From assembly GCF_002209535.1 (NCBI RefSeq), contig NZ_NJIG01000001.1:496001-560000 (forward strand): a stretch of 64,000 bases of DNA, read 5' to 3'. Source of the stretch: Achromobacter marplatensis (lineage in GTDB: Bacteria; Pseudomonadota; Gammaproteobacteria; Burkholderiales; Burkholderiaceae_B). Made by a program: the position numbers and the translations under genes. The notes below the pieces were generated by a model. The model was not told the origin of the DNA, ran no database searches, and saw only the letters and a list, made by a program, of their open reading frames with translations. Of this stretch, positions 9,048 to 18,103 are shown piece by piece (the first letter of the stretch is position 1; each line of letters opens with the position of its first letter).

Positions 9048-9956
9048 CTATGCCTTACCGCGCCGCTTGCCCTTGGCGCGCGCTTCGCGCACGGCGATGT
9101 ACACGCCGCTGCCCGCGATGAACAGCGCGCCCAGATACGCAAAGGCATCCGGCGCTTCGCGCCAGAAGATCCAGCCCAGGATCGTGGCCCAGATCAGGCC
9201 CGTGTAATCGAAGGGAGCGACGACGGACGCCGGGCCAATCCGAAAACCCTGCGTGATCAACGCCAAGCCCAAGGTGCTAAAGAGCGCAATGCCGAAGAAG
9301 TAGGGCAGATGCTCCGTGGCGGGCGTCTGCCAGACCCACGGCAGGGCGACCGCGCTGCACACCAATTGGCCCAGCACGATGTAGAACGTCGTCGTCAGCA
9401 TGCCTTCGCCGCGGTTGATGCCGCGCGCGGTGATCATCATCACGGCATACAGCAGGGCGGTCGTCAGCGGGTACAGCGTTGCCGCCTGGAACGTGGCCGA
9501 GCCGGGGCGCACCACGATCAGCACGCCGGCAAAGCCGGCCAACACCGCCAGCCAGCGCTTGCCGTCCACGCGTTCCTTCAGGATCAGCACCGACAGCGCG
9601 GTGACGAACAGCGGCGCGGCAAACGCGATGGCGGTCGCCTCAGCCAGCGGCAGCGCGCGCAAGCCCAGATAGAAGCAACAGGCGGACACCACGTTGATCG
9701 CGCCGCGGGTCAGGTGCAGGCCCGGATGGGTGGTGCGCAGCACGCGGCGGCCGCCCAGCCACAAGGCCAGCGCGGTCACGAAGGGCAGTGCGATCAAGGC
9801 GCGCAGGAACAGGATCTGCAGCGGGTTGTAGTGGGCGCCCAGCCATTTGGCGTTGGCGTCGCTGAGCGTCAGGAAAAAGATGCCGCCCACCACGCAGGCG
9901 ATGCCTGCGGCGGCGGAATGGTCCCGGGCGGCGGGTAATACGGTTGAGGAAGACAT
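9048..9956 (-). CDS. DMT-superfamily (EamA) transporter
   Basis: A 302-residue inner-membrane protein with about ten hydrophobic segments arranged as two EamA repeats. The start of the second repeat is visible after the central LIVVRPGS segment. EamA proteins export or import metabolites such as amino acids. It converges with the upstream GST gene. The substrate is unknown. Confidence 0.88.
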   Translation of the reverse strand: MSSSTVLPAARDHSAAAGIACVVGGIFFLTLSDANAKWLGAHYNPLQILFLRALIALPFVTALALWLGGRRVLRTTHPGLHLTRGAINVVSACCFYLGLRALPLAEATAIAFAAPLFVTALSVLILKERVDGKRWLAVLAGFAGVLIVVRPGSATFQAATLYPLTTALLYAVMMITARGINRGEGMLTTTFYIVLGQLVCSAVALPWVWQTPATEHLPYFFGIALFSTLGLALITQGFRIGPASVVAPFDYTGLIWATILGWIFWREAPDAFAYLGALFIAGSGVYIAVREARAKGKRRGKA

Positions 9957-10022
9957 CTGAAACCTGCAAGGGCGGCGGTTCCTGCCGCCATGGGGAAAAG
10001 GGGACGTGCGGGCGGGCGGGTA

Positions 10023-10400
10023 TCAGCCCTGGGCGCGGTAGGCGGCCAGCGCCACCATGGCCCAAGCCGCCAGGAAGGCGGCGCCGCCGATGGGCGTGAC
10101 GGCGCCAAGCCAATGGGTGCCCGTCAGGGACAGGATGTACAGGCTGCCCGAAAACAGCACGATGCCCGCGAACATGACGAGGCCGGCCGCCGACAGCAGC
10201 GGCGAGCCGAACCGGGCGCCCAGCAGCGCAATGATGAACAGGCCCAGGGCGTGGATCAGGTGGTACATCACGCCCGTCTGCCAGACGGACAGCAGCTCCG
10301 GGGTCAGCATGCGCTTGAGTCCATGCGCGCCGAAGGCGCCGGCACCCACCGCTACCATGAGGTTCAACGCCGCGAGTATCGTGAGCTGCCGGTCCGTCAT
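10023..10400 (-). CDS. DUF423 small membrane protein
   Basis: A 125-residue protein with four hydrophobic helices and the family's hallmark GAGAFGAHGLK near the N-terminus (as in YgdD/YwdK). Function of the family is unknown. Start is ATG 10400 (MTDRQLT); the frame is open further upstream but that part is not family-like. It lies 66 bases upstream of the EamA gene on the same strand. Confidence 0.92.
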   Translation of the reverse strand: MTDRQLTILAALNLMVAVGAGAFGAHGLKRMLTPELLSVWQTGVMYHLIHALGLFIIALLGARFGSPLLSAAGLVMFAGIVLFSGSLYILSLTGTHWLGAVTPIGGAAFLAAWAMVALAAYRAQG

Positions 10401-10495
10401 TGCCTGTCCTTGTCCGTGATCGTGTGTAACGCCGCCTATGATATGCCCAAATCCGGTGCAACCCGGAGGCGCGCGCGCATCCACCGGAAGTCGCC

Positions 10496-10541
10496 TTGAA
10501 ATCGATGTTCCAAATGGGATATTATAAATTCTGTTTGGAAC
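10496..10541 (+). promoter_or_regulatory. Toxin-antitoxin promoter with palindromic operator
   Basis: A -35 TTGAAA (10496-10501) and -10 TATTAT (10520-10525) are separated by 18 bases. A perfect 8-bp inverted repeat, GTTCCAAA (10507-10514) and TTTGGAAC (10534-10541), brackets the -10 with a 19-base spacer. Binding of a dimeric repressor here would block polymerase, as expected for autoregulation by the antitoxin or the complex. Confidence 0.75.
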
Positions 10542-10555
10542 TATCTGGGGGCATC

Positions 10556-11041
10556 ATGACTATCGCCATCGTTGGAAAGGCGGCCGACAAGCGCGGCGCT
10601 TCTGCCAAGCGTCCTCCGCGGCACGCGGCGGCCCGGGCCAAGCAGTTGTTCCTTGAACTGGTGGACAGCCCGTTGAGCGACATTGCGCGCGACGTGCGCC
10701 GGGGCCTGCCCGCGCAGATGGTGGACGACGCTGCCGACTTCCTGCAAGTGCCCAAATCGGAAATCATGGCCATCACCGAGGTCAAGGCGGCGTCGTTGTC
10801 GCGCTGGACTCGCGAAGGCCAGATGCTGCCGCTGGGTGAATCGGACCGTCTGGCCCGGGTGGCCCGTGTGGCACGTGTAGCCCGCCAGGTGCTGGGCAGC
10901 GACGAAGAGGCGGTGCTGTGGTTGAACACGCCGGTGCCGGCCCTGGGCAACGTCAAGCCCTTGTCGCTGCTGACGTCTGACGCCAGCAGCCGAATCGTGG
11001 AAGACACCTTGGCGCGCGCCGCGGCCGGCGTCTACGCATGA
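10556..11041 (+). CDS. Xre/MbcA/ParS-type antitoxin of a RES/Xre toxin-antitoxin pair
   Basis: A 161-residue protein with the DUF2384 (MbcA/ParS/Xre antitoxin) layout: a helical N-terminal domain and a C-terminal toxin-binding domain with VLGSDEEAVLWLNTPVPALGN, the conserved block of this family. Start is ATG 10556. Three tandem VAR repeats sit just before the C-terminal domain, coded by near-identical 9-base units. The stop overlaps the RES toxin start by four bases. It would neutralise the toxin and, by family habit, repress its own promoter. Confidence 0.92.
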   Translation: MTIAIVGKAADKRGASAKRPPRHAAARAKQLFLELVDSPLSDIARDVRRGLPAQMVDDAADFLQVPKSEIMAITEVKAASLSRWTREGQMLPLGESDRLARVARVARVARQVLGSDEEAVLWLNTPVPALGNVKPLSLLTSDASSRIVEDTLARAAAGVYA

Positions 11042-11550
11042 CGGAGTTCGTCTCGCTGTGGCGCATCGGCACCACGGCCGGCAAGTACCGCGCCGACGAT
11101 TTGAGCGGAGCCGGCGCGGCCGCTGTGGGGGGGCGCTACAACAGCCCGGGCACGGCGGTGGTGTATGCCTCGTCCAGCGTGGCGTTGGCCGTGCTGGAAA
11201 CGGTGGTGCATTTCGCGGCCCGCGCGTCCGAACAGGCCAACCGGTATCTGATCGAACTGGCGGTGCCACGCGCCATTCATGAGGCCCGGCAGGTCCTGAC
11301 GTTAGGCCAACTGCAAGAGGACTATCCCTTCTGGGAAGCGGTGCCGTTCGCCGAGGCCTCCCAGGCCGTGGGCGACAACTGGGTGGCCTCTGGCGTGTCG
11401 GCGCTGCTGGAACTGCCCAGCGCCATCGTGCCGTATCGCGGCGTGCCCGACTGCAATCTGTTGATCAACCCCGCGCATCCGGATGCGGAACACATCGTGG
11501 TGGTGCGGCGCGAACGGTTCATCTACGACCCGCGCTTGCGGCCCGGCTGA
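11038..11550 (+). CDS. RES-domain toxin (predicted NAD+-degrading enzyme)
   Basis: A 170-residue RES-domain protein. The conserved arginine (LWRIGT), GGRYNSPGT block, glutamate (AVLETVVHF) and C-terminal NLLINPAH block are all visible, so it looks catalytically intact. Characterised RES toxins such as MbcT and the Pseudomonas putida RES protein deplete cellular NAD+. It is coupled to the antitoxin gene by an ATGA overlap and is the last gene of the two-gene operon. Confidence 0.93.
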   Translation: MTEFVSLWRIGTTAGKYRADDLSGAGAAAVGGRYNSPGTAVVYASSSVALAVLETVVHFAARASEQANRYLIELAVPRAIHEARQVLTLGQLQEDYPFWEAVPFAEASQAVGDNWVASGVSALLELPSAIVPYRGVPDCNLLINPAHPDAEHIVVVRRERFIYDPRLRPG

Positions 11551-11594
11551 TCCAGCCCGGCCGCCCAGCGCGGTTTGCCTGCGGCCTTGGCGCG

Positions 11595-12656
11595 TCAATC
11601 CACCGTCAGCACGGCGCGGCCCACCACCTTGCCGGCCCGCAGCGCGGACAGCACGCTGTCGGCTTCGGCCAGCGCGTGGCGGTGCACCGGCATCGGCGGC
11701 ACCTTGCCGGCGCGCACCAGTTCCATCAATTCTTGCAGTTCGGTCAGGTTGCCCACGTAGCTGCCGATGATGGACATGGCCTTCATGGGGATCAGTGCGA
11801 TCGGCCACGACGAGGCGCCGCCGAACAGGCCCACGATGATCAGCTTGCCGCCCTTGGTCAGGAAGTCGAAGGCCAGGGAGGTGGTGGCGGGCGCGCCCAC
11901 CAGATCGATCGCCGCCTGGACGGGCTTGCCGCCAGCCGCCTTGATGATCTGCTGCGCGGCGTCGGGCGCGGCTCCGTCGATGGCAGCCAATGCGCCCGCG
12001 TCCAGCGCGGCCTGACGTTTGGCGGGATCGATGTCGACCACGATGGCGCCCGCGCCGCCCAGCGCCTTGATCAGGGTCAGGCTCATCAGGCCCAAGCCGC
12101 CAGCGCCGAAGATCACGACTGGATGTTCGCGGTAGATGTTGGCGCCGATCTTCTTGAGCGCCGAGTAGGTGGTCAGGCCTGAGCAGGCGTAAGGCGCGAT
12201 CTGCGCCGGGTCCAGGTCGCCGATGTCGATCAGGTACTTGGGATGCGGCACCACGATGTGGTCGGCGTAGCCGCCGGCGCGGTGCACGCCCAGGCAGGCC
12301 GGCGCGGAGCAGTGGTTTTCCATGCCTGATACGCAGGACGGGCACTTGCCGCAGCCGATCCACGGATAGACGAGGTAATTGCGGTCGCCGGACAGGCCCG
12401 AGGCTTCGGGGCCTGCCGCGACGACGGCGCCCACGGTTTCATGGCCCATCGTCAGCGGCAGCGACACGCCGCGGTCCTTCAAGGACAGCGTGCGGCCCTG
12501 GCCCAGGTCATAACCGCCTTCCCACAAGTGGATATCGCTGTGGCAAACCCCCGCCGCACGGACCTTCAGCAGCACCTGCGTCCCTTGCGGGGTGGGCGTG
12601 GGCTGATTCATTTCCTGCAAGGGTTCGCGGAAGTTGACGACGCAATAGCACTTCAT
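11595..12656 (-). CDS. Zinc-dependent alcohol dehydrogenase
   Basis: A 353-residue medium-chain dehydrogenase. Catalytic zinc ligands are visible as C38 (GVCHSD) and the GHE pair H72/E73. The structural zinc site is C103, C106, C109 and C117, and GAGGLG is the NAD(P)-binding loop. It would oxidise an alcohol in the cytosol. The upstream gene on the same strand, 48 bases away, encodes a periplasmic binding protein, so uptake and oxidation of one substrate is possible. Substrate not identifiable. Confidence 0.92.
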   Translation of the reverse strand: MKCYCVVNFREPLQEMNQPTPTPQGTQVLLKVRAAGVCHSDIHLWEGGYDLGQGRTLSLKDRGVSLPLTMGHETVGAVVAAGPEASGLSGDRNYLVYPWIGCGKCPSCVSGMENHCSAPACLGVHRAGGYADHIVVPHPKYLIDIGDLDPAQIAPYACSGLTTYSALKKIGANIYREHPVVIFGAGGLGLMSLTLIKALGGAGAIVVDIDPAKRQAALDAGALAAIDGAAPDAAQQIIKAAGGKPVQAAIDLVGAPATTSLAFDFLTKGGKLIIVGLFGGASSWPIALIPMKAMSIIGSYVGNLTELQELMELVRAGKVPPMPVHRHALAEADSVLSALRAGKVVGRAVLTVD

Positions 12657-12704
12657 GGAATGTCTCCTTTAGTGATTCTTATGGCCGGGGCACTGCGAGG
12701 GGCG

Positions 12705-13913
12705 CTACTTCTTTACTAGCGGGCATTCGCTGTCGGCCAGCGACACGAACACTTTTTCGCCAGGCACGGTAGACAGGATACGGTAGAAGTCGCCGGGATA
12801 TTTGGACTCGGCGGGCTTCTTCACTTCGACCAGATACAGGTCCATGATGACGCGGCCGTCTTCAGGACGGATCCGGGCATTCTTGATCAGTTTGGTTGTG
12901 ATGGGCAACTCGCGCATCTTCTGATTGACCGCGGCGCCCTCGAACGTGCCGGCGGCCTGGGCCGCTTGCAGGTAATGCGTGGTGGCGACGTAGCTGAGTG
13001 CCTGCACGATGGAAGGCGGGCGCGTGACACCCATCTTCTTCTGCCAGCGTTGCGTCCACGCGCGGGTGTCTTCGTCGGCGTCCCAGTAGAAGCCGGTGGG
13101 GAAGGTCAGCCCTTGGGCGACGGGCAGGCCCATCGCCTGCACGTCGTTGATGAAGGTCAGGAAGGTCAGCATGCGCTGCTTGCCGCCGGTCAGACCGAAC
13201 TCCTGCGCCTGCTTGATCAGGTTGACGAGGTCGCCGCCTGCGCTGGCCAGGCCCACCACATCGGCCTTGGAGGACTGCGCCTGAACCAGGAAGGAGGCGA
13301 AGTCCATGGCACCCAAGGGGTGGCGCGTGCTGCCCACCACCTTGCCGCCCGCGTTCTGCACGAAACGCGTGGCATTGCTTTCCAGCGATTTGCCGAAGAC
13401 GTAGTCGGTGGTGATGAAGTACCAGGACTTGCCGCCGCTTTCCACCACGCTCTTGACGACCGCGTTGGCCAGCGCATAGGTGTCGGGCGCCCATTGCGTG
13501 CTGAGGTTGCTGCACTGCTTGCCGCTGAAGTCGCCGGCAAAGCCGCCGCTGATCAGCGCGGTGCCGCCTTTCTCCTTGGCGACGCCTTGGGCGGCGAGGC
13601 CTGCGGAGCTGGCGCCGCCGTCCACCACGGCGACCAGGCCTTGCGTATCGAACCAGCGGCGGACCAGCGCCGAGGCCACGTCTGCCTTGTTCTGGTTATC
13701 GGCCCCGATCACTTCCACGGTCTTGCCGGCCACTTTGCCGCCGAAATCCTCGACCGCCATGCGCACTGACATTTCGGAGCCCAGGCCGCCCAGGTCGGAA
13801 TAGATGCCTGAACGGTCATTGGACACTCCCAGGCGCACAACATCCGATTGGGCTTGGGCCGCGGACGCGGCCATCACGGCGGCAAGGGCCGCCAGCAGGG
13901 GTTTGATACGCAT
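12705..13913 (-). CDS. Branched-chain amino acid-type ABC transporter substrate-binding protein
   Basis: A 402-residue periplasmic binding protein of the LivK/type I fold with a signal peptide cleaved after AQA (about residue 22). It contains VRLGVSNDRSG and GADNQNKADVA blocks. No permease or ATPase genes are adjacent. It heads a probable operon with the alcohol dehydrogenase and is divergent from an IclR regulator, which suggests induced uptake of a compound that is then oxidised. The related Achromobacter and Bordetella proteins are poorly characterised. Confidence 0.9.
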   Translation of the reverse strand: MRIKPLLAALAAVMAASAAQAQSDVVRLGVSNDRSGIYSDLGGLGSEMSVRMAVEDFGGKVAGKTVEVIGADNQNKADVASALVRRWFDTQGLVAVVDGGASSAGLAAQGVAKEKGGTALISGGFAGDFSGKQCSNLSTQWAPDTYALANAVVKSVVESGGKSWYFITTDYVFGKSLESNATRFVQNAGGKVVGSTRHPLGAMDFASFLVQAQSSKADVVGLASAGGDLVNLIKQAQEFGLTGGKQRMLTFLTFINDVQAMGLPVAQGLTFPTGFYWDADEDTRAWTQRWQKKMGVTRPPSIVQALSYVATTHYLQAAQAAGTFEGAAVNQKMRELPITTKLIKNARIRPEDGRVIMDLYLVEVKKPAESKYPGDFYRILSTVPGEKVFVSLADSECPLVKK

Positions 13914-14032
13914 CTGTCTGTCTCCCCGGCCCGGGTCGGGGCCGATTATTGGAATTGTGGTGATGACGCGGTACCGCTATCCGAGGCGCCAGTTCTCCAG
14001 CCGGCTGAAATTCATTTCTTATTGGTGAATAT

Positions 14033-14052
14033 AAATTCCTGTGCAAGAATTT
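14033..14052. promoter_or_regulatory. Inverted repeat in the divergent binding-protein/IclR promoter region
   Basis: AAATTC and GAATTT form a perfect 6-bp inverted repeat with an 8-base spacer in an AT-rich patch between the two divergent genes. IclR-family proteins bind short palindromes, so this is a candidate operator. Confidence 0.45.
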
Positions 14053-14139
14053 AGGTTCGCCCATATGAAAAGTCAACTTAGTGGATGACCTAGCAGATTT
14101 ACAAATTTTCTGAAGGCAAATCCGAACAGGGGTCGACAC

Positions 14140-14880
14140 ATGGAAGTGAAACTAGTCGTGCGGACGCTGGAACTGATCGAGCTGTTCGCACAGACGCGGC
14201 GGCCGATGCCGTTAACGGAATTGGCGCAGGGTTTGGGCGCCCCGATGTCGAGTTGCCTGGCGCTGGTGCGCACGCTGGTCGCGCGCGGCTATCTGTACGA
14301 AGTGCGCCGACGCGGGGGGTATTACCCGACCGCCAAGCTGCACGCCTTGAGCGGGCAGATCCAGGCAGGCGATCCCTGGCTGGAGGCCGTGCGGCCGCAT
14401 CTGGTTGCCTTGCGCGACGCGGCCAATGAAACCGTGATGCTGGGCAAGATCCAGGATGGCGCCGTGGTGTTCCTGGACGTGGTGGAATCGACCCACCCGG
14501 TGCATTACGCGGCGCGCCCGGGGGAGCGCCGTCCGATGCACACCAGTTCGGTCGCCAAAGCCATCCTGGCGCGGCTCGCGCCGGCGGATCGGGATGGCCT
14601 GCTGGCGGCGCCGGACTACACGCGCTACACCGAACGCACGCTGGTTACCCGCGATGCCTTGCGGGCCGAGGTGGAACAGGTTCAGGCGCAAGGGTGGGCG
14701 GCCAACGTGGGCGAAAGCGTGGCCGACCTGACCGGACTGGCGGTCGCGTTGGATCTGGGCGGGGAATGGTACGCGCTGTGCATGGCCGGACCCACGCCGC
14801 GGGTGTGGGAACAGCGCGACCAGAACCTGCGTCATCTGCACGCGGCGGCGGAAGCGATCCGCCGGGCGCGCGCAGTTTAG
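14140..14880 (+). CDS. IclR-family transcriptional regulator
   Basis: A 246-residue regulator with an N-terminal winged helix (about residues 1-60) and an IclR effector domain, including the VAKAILA block. It is transcribed away from the binding protein/alcohol dehydrogenase operon and most likely controls it. A GG-rich site precedes the ATG at 14140. Ligand unknown. Confidence 0.92.
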   Translation: MEVKLVVRTLELIELFAQTRRPMPLTELAQGLGAPMSSCLALVRTLVARGYLYEVRRRGGYYPTAKLHALSGQIQAGDPWLEAVRPHLVALRDAANETVMLGKIQDGAVVFLDVVESTHPVHYAARPGERRPMHTSSVAKAILARLAPADRDGLLAAPDYTRYTERTLVTRDALRAEVEQVQAQGWAANVGESVADLTGLAVALDLGGEWYALCMAGPTPRVWEQRDQNLRHLHAAAEAIRRARAV

Positions 14881-14905
14881 CCCCGGAGGGCCATCCAGCC
14901 CAGAT

Positions 14906-15844
14906 TCAAGGGCCGCGACGCATCAGCGTCGATTTGCCGAACAGGCTTTCGATCAGATCCACCGCCAGTTCCGCCGTCTTGTTGCGCACGTCGAAGGCAG
15001 GGTTCAGTTCCACTACGTCCAGCGAGCGCATCAGCCCGGTGTCGGCGATCATTTCCATGCACAGCTGCGCTTCGCGATAGGTCGGGCCGCCGGGCACCGT
15101 CGTGCCCACGCCGGGGGCGATCTCGGGGTCCAGGAAATCCACGTCGAAGCTCACGTGCAAGTGGGTGTCGGCATCCAGCCCGGCCAACGCGGCTTCCATC
15201 GTGGCGCGCATGCCCATTTCATCCAGATAGCGCATGTCGAACACTTCCAGCCCGGCTTCATGCACCAACCGCTTTTCGCCCTGGTCCACGCTGCGGATGC
15301 CGATCTGGCGGACCCAGCCCGGTTCGATGTCAGGCGTCTGGCCGGACATGCCCGTGATCTGCTCGGGACCGTAGCCGCACAGGCAGGCCACGGGCATGCC
15401 GTGGACATTGCCGGTGGGCGTCAACGCGTTGGTATTGAAATCGGCATGGGCGTCCAGCCACAGCACTCGCAGCTTCTTGCCCGCTTCGCGGCAGTGGCGC
15501 GCCACCGCGCTGATCGAGCCGATGCCCAGGCAGTGGTCGCCGCCCAGCAGCACGGGCAGACGGCCTTCGGCCAACTCGGCGTACACGGCATCGTGCACCG
15601 CCCGGTTCCATGCCGCGACTTCTTCCAGATGGCGGTAGCCGTCCACAGGCGGCAGCCAGGGGTTGGCGGGGCCGTACAGGTTGCCGCGGTCGGTCACCTG
15701 GAAACCTTGGGCCTCGATCGTGGGACCCAGGTCGGCCACGCGCAAGGCTTCCGGGCCCATGGATGCGCCGCGCGCACCGGCGCCAATGTCCGTCGGTGCG
15801 CCGATGAGGGTGATTTGGGTAGGCAGGGTGGCGGTGTTCTGCAC
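14906..15844 (-). CDS. rocF: Arginase
   Basis: A 312-residue ureohydrolase that would split arginine to ornithine and urea using a binuclear manganese site. Metal-binding blocks are GGDHCLGIGS (H104), DAHADFN and SFDVDFLDP, all intact. The start is taken as GTG 15844, with GGAG nine bases upstream; the frame continues to 15904 but that extension overlaps no useful signal. It follows the ornithine aminotransferase gene by 23 bases on the same strand, which supplies the next catabolic step. Confidence 0.92.
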   Translation of the reverse strand: MQNTATLPTQITLIGAPTDIGAGARGASMGPEALRVADLGPTIEAQGFQVTDRGNLYGPANPWLPPVDGYRHLEEVAAWNRAVHDAVYAELAEGRLPVLLGGDHCLGIGSISAVARHCREAGKKLRVLWLDAHADFNTNALTPTGNVHGMPVACLCGYGPEQITGMSGQTPDIEPGWVRQIGIRSVDQGEKRLVHEAGLEVFDMRYLDEMGMRATMEAALAGLDADTHLHVSFDVDFLDPEIAPGVGTTVPGGPTYREAQLCMEMIADTGLMRSLDVVELNPAFDVRNKTAELAVDLIESLFGKSTLMRRGP

Positions 15845-15867
15845 GTGGGCGGGCTCCGGTGGGTTCT

Positions 15868-17103
15868 TCAAGAGGCGGATAGTACCGCGGCCAATTGGTC
15901 GCATGCCCAGTCGACCTGTTCCCGCGTGACGATGAGCGGTGGCGACAGGCGCAGCGTGTGGCCGTGGGTATCCTTGACCAGCATGCCGCGTGCCTGCAAG
16001 CGTTCGCTGAAGCGGCGCGCGCCGCCCGCATCGGGCTCAAGCTCCACTGCCAGCATCAGGCCGCGTCCGCGGACCTCGCGCACGGGGCCGGGCAGGGTGC
16101 GCAGCCGTTCCAGAAAATAGGCGCCGACTGCCGCCGCGTTCTCGATCATGCCTTCGTCGGTCAGCACTTGCAGCGCGGCGCGGGCCACGGCGCAGGCCAG
16201 CGGATTGCCGCCGAAAGTGCTGCCATGCTGGCCCGGCTGAAACACGCCCAGCACGTCGGCGTTGGACAGTACGGCGGACACCGGATAGAAGCCGCCCGAC
16301 AGCGCCTTGCCGATCAGCGTGACATCGGCTTCGATGCCTTCGTGCTCTTCGGCCAGCAGTTTGCCCGTGCGACCCAGCCCGGTCTGGATCTCGTCAAGGA
16401 TCAGCGTGATGCCGCGCTCGGTGCAGCGCTGGCGTACCCGTGTGAAGTAGCCGGCGGGGGGCATCACCACGCCGGCCTCGCCTTGTATGGGCTCGACCAG
16501 GAAGGCGACGGTGTTGGGGGTGATGGCGGCATCGAAGGCGTCGAAGTCGCCAAAGGGCACGATCTTGAAGCCGGGCGCGAAGGGGCCGTAGCTGCCGTAG
16601 GCGTCGGGGTCGGTGGAAAAGCCCACGATGCCCAATGTGCGGCCATGGAAGTTGTTGGCGCAGACGATGATCTCGGCCTGGTCCTGCGGCACCCCACGTA
16701 CCTCATAACCCCATTTGCGTACCGCCTTGATGGCGGTTTCGACAGCCTCCGCGCCGCTGTTCATGGGCAGGATCTTGTGCGCCCCGGTAAGCCGGGCCAG
16801 GTCTTCGTAGAACGGCGCCATCTGGTCGTGGCGGAAGGCGCGGGAGGTCAGCGTAAGGGTTTGCGCCTGTTCGACCATGGCGGCCAGGATGCGCGGATGG
16901 CAGTGCCCCTGGTTGACGGCGGAATATGCCGACAGGCAATCCAGGTATTTGCGGCCATCCACGTCATAGACCCAGACGCCACTGCCGCGGGCGATGACGA
17001 CATCCAGGGGATGGTAGTTGTGGGCGCCCAGCTGGTCTTCGATCTGGTCGCGGCGGCGGGCGGCGGCCCGGGCGCCGGGCAGGGTGGTCAGCACGGAATT
17101 CAT
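15868..17103 (-). CDS. rocD: Ornithine aminotransferase
   Basis: A 411-residue class III PLP aminotransferase. The PLP-binding lysine is K266 in LIGKALSGG, the cofactor-contacting aspartate lies in [13 protein letters not shown], and [13 protein letters not shown] is the OAT-specific N-terminal block. It converts ornithine to glutamate semialdehyde. With the arginase immediately downstream it completes an arginine-to-glutamate catabolic pair. Confidence 0.93.
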   Translation of the reverse strand: MNSVLTTLPGARAAARRRDQIEDQLGAHNYHPLDVVIARGSGVWVYDVDGRKYLDCLSAYSAVNQGHCHPRILAAMVEQAQTLTLTSRAFRHDQMAPFYEDLARLTGAHKILPMNSGAEAVETAIKAVRKWGYEVRGVPQDQAEIIVCANNFHGRTLGIVGFSTDPDAYGSYGPFAPGFKIVPFGDFDAFDAAITPNTVAFLVEPIQGEAGVVMPPAGYFTRVRQRCTERGITLILDEIQTGLGRTGKLLAEEHEGIEADVTLIGKALSGGFYPVSAVLSNADVLGVFQPGQHGSTFGGNPLACAVARAALQVLTDEGMIENAAAVGAYFLERLRTLPGPVREVRGRGLMLAVELEPDAGGARRFSERLQARGMLVKDTHGHTLRLSPPLIVTREQVDWACDQLAAVLSAS

Positions 17104-17268
17104 GAGGCCTCCCGGAAGGGACGGATTGCGACCATCTTAGCGCTAGTCCCGGCGTCCAGACATTGCCATTGCGTGACAAAGGCCTTTCGGGAATCGGCGC
17201 GCAAGCTGCTGCACAATATCGCCAGCGCCGGCGCGGGGCCGGCTTTCCAAGACTTCTGGACACTCTTC

Positions 17269-18090
17269 ATGCTTCTCAAGCACCTGCTTTTCAAACTGAC
17301 GCGCGGCGTAGCCGTTGCGGCCCTGGGCCTGGCGGCGTCCGCCACCGCGATGGCGCAGGACAAGCCCTTGCGCATTGGCGTGATTCCCAGTGTGGCGAAC
17401 GAAGCGACCGAGTTGGCCATTGCGCAGGCAAAGAAAGAAGGCCTGGACGTCAAACTGGTGGAATTCAACGACTGGGTGCTGCCCAACATCGCCGTGGCGG
17501 ACGGCTCGGTCGACGCGAATTTCTTCCAGCACGAACCCTTCCTGCGACTGTTCAACCAGCGGCGCGGCGCGAACCTGACGCCCATCGCTTACGGCTACTC
17601 CACCACGATCGGCTTGTTTTCCAAGAAGCTGAAAAAGGGCGACACGGTGCCGGACGGGGCCACGATCGCCGTGCCCAACGATCCCGTGAACACCGGGCGG
17701 GCCTTGCTGTTGTTGGAGTCGATCGACTTGATCAAGCTGAAGCCAGGCGTGGCGCATGAGGCCGCGCTGGAAGACGTGGTGTCCAATCCCAAGAAGTTGA
17801 AGTTCGTGCAGATCGAAGGCTCGCAGTCCGCGCGTACGTTCGACGATGTGACGGCTTCGGTGACCTATACGACGTTCGCCAAGCAGGCCGGCCTGAATGA
17901 AAAGGACGGGCTGGCCTTCGACAACACCGACCCCGTCAGCATCCGGCGCTACGCAATCCGTTGGGTCACGACGCCGGACAAGGCGCAGGATCCCCGGCTG
18001 CTGAAGTTCATTGCGATCTACCAGAACTCGCCGGAGGTCAAAAGCACCCTGAAGCGCTTGTACGGCGACCTGATCAGCTTCCCCTGGTAA
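17269..18090 (+). CDS. MetQ/NlpA-family substrate-binding protein
   Basis: A 273-residue periplasmic binding protein with an N-terminal signal (cleavage likely after AMA before QDKPL) and the NlpA-family blocks DWVLPNIAV, ANFFQHEPFL and AVPNDPVNTGRALLLL, typical of D/L-methionine binding proteins. No lipobox cysteine is seen near the signal. The MetN ATPase and MetI permease are not adjacent, so it is an orphan component. Start is ATG 17269; the frame is open far upstream only because of base composition. Confidence 0.88.
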   Translation: MLLKHLLFKLTRGVAVAALGLAASATAMAQDKPLRIGVIPSVANEATELAIAQAKKEGLDVKLVEFNDWVLPNIAVADGSVDANFFQHEPFLRLFNQRRGANLTPIAYGYSTTIGLFSKKLKKGDTVPDGATIAVPNDPVNTGRALLLLESIDLIKLKPGVAHEAALEDVVSNPKKLKFVQIEGSQSARTFDDVTASVTYTTFAKQAGLNEKDGLAFDNTDPVSIRRYAIRWVTTPDKAQDPRLLKFIAIYQNSPEVKSTLKRLYGDLISFPW

Positions 18091-18103
18091 GCCGGCGCGC
18101 CGG

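Noticed and set aside
7211..9148. A 645-residue open frame on the minus strand
   Set aside because: It lies opposite the sugar dehydrogenase and GST genes, is rich in Arg, His, Gln and Ala, and has no domain. GC-rich codon bias leaves the antisense frame open.
15895..17268. A long 5' extension of the MetQ-like gene
   Set aside because: Antisense to ornithine aminotransferase and low-complexity; the signal peptide at 17269 marks the real start.
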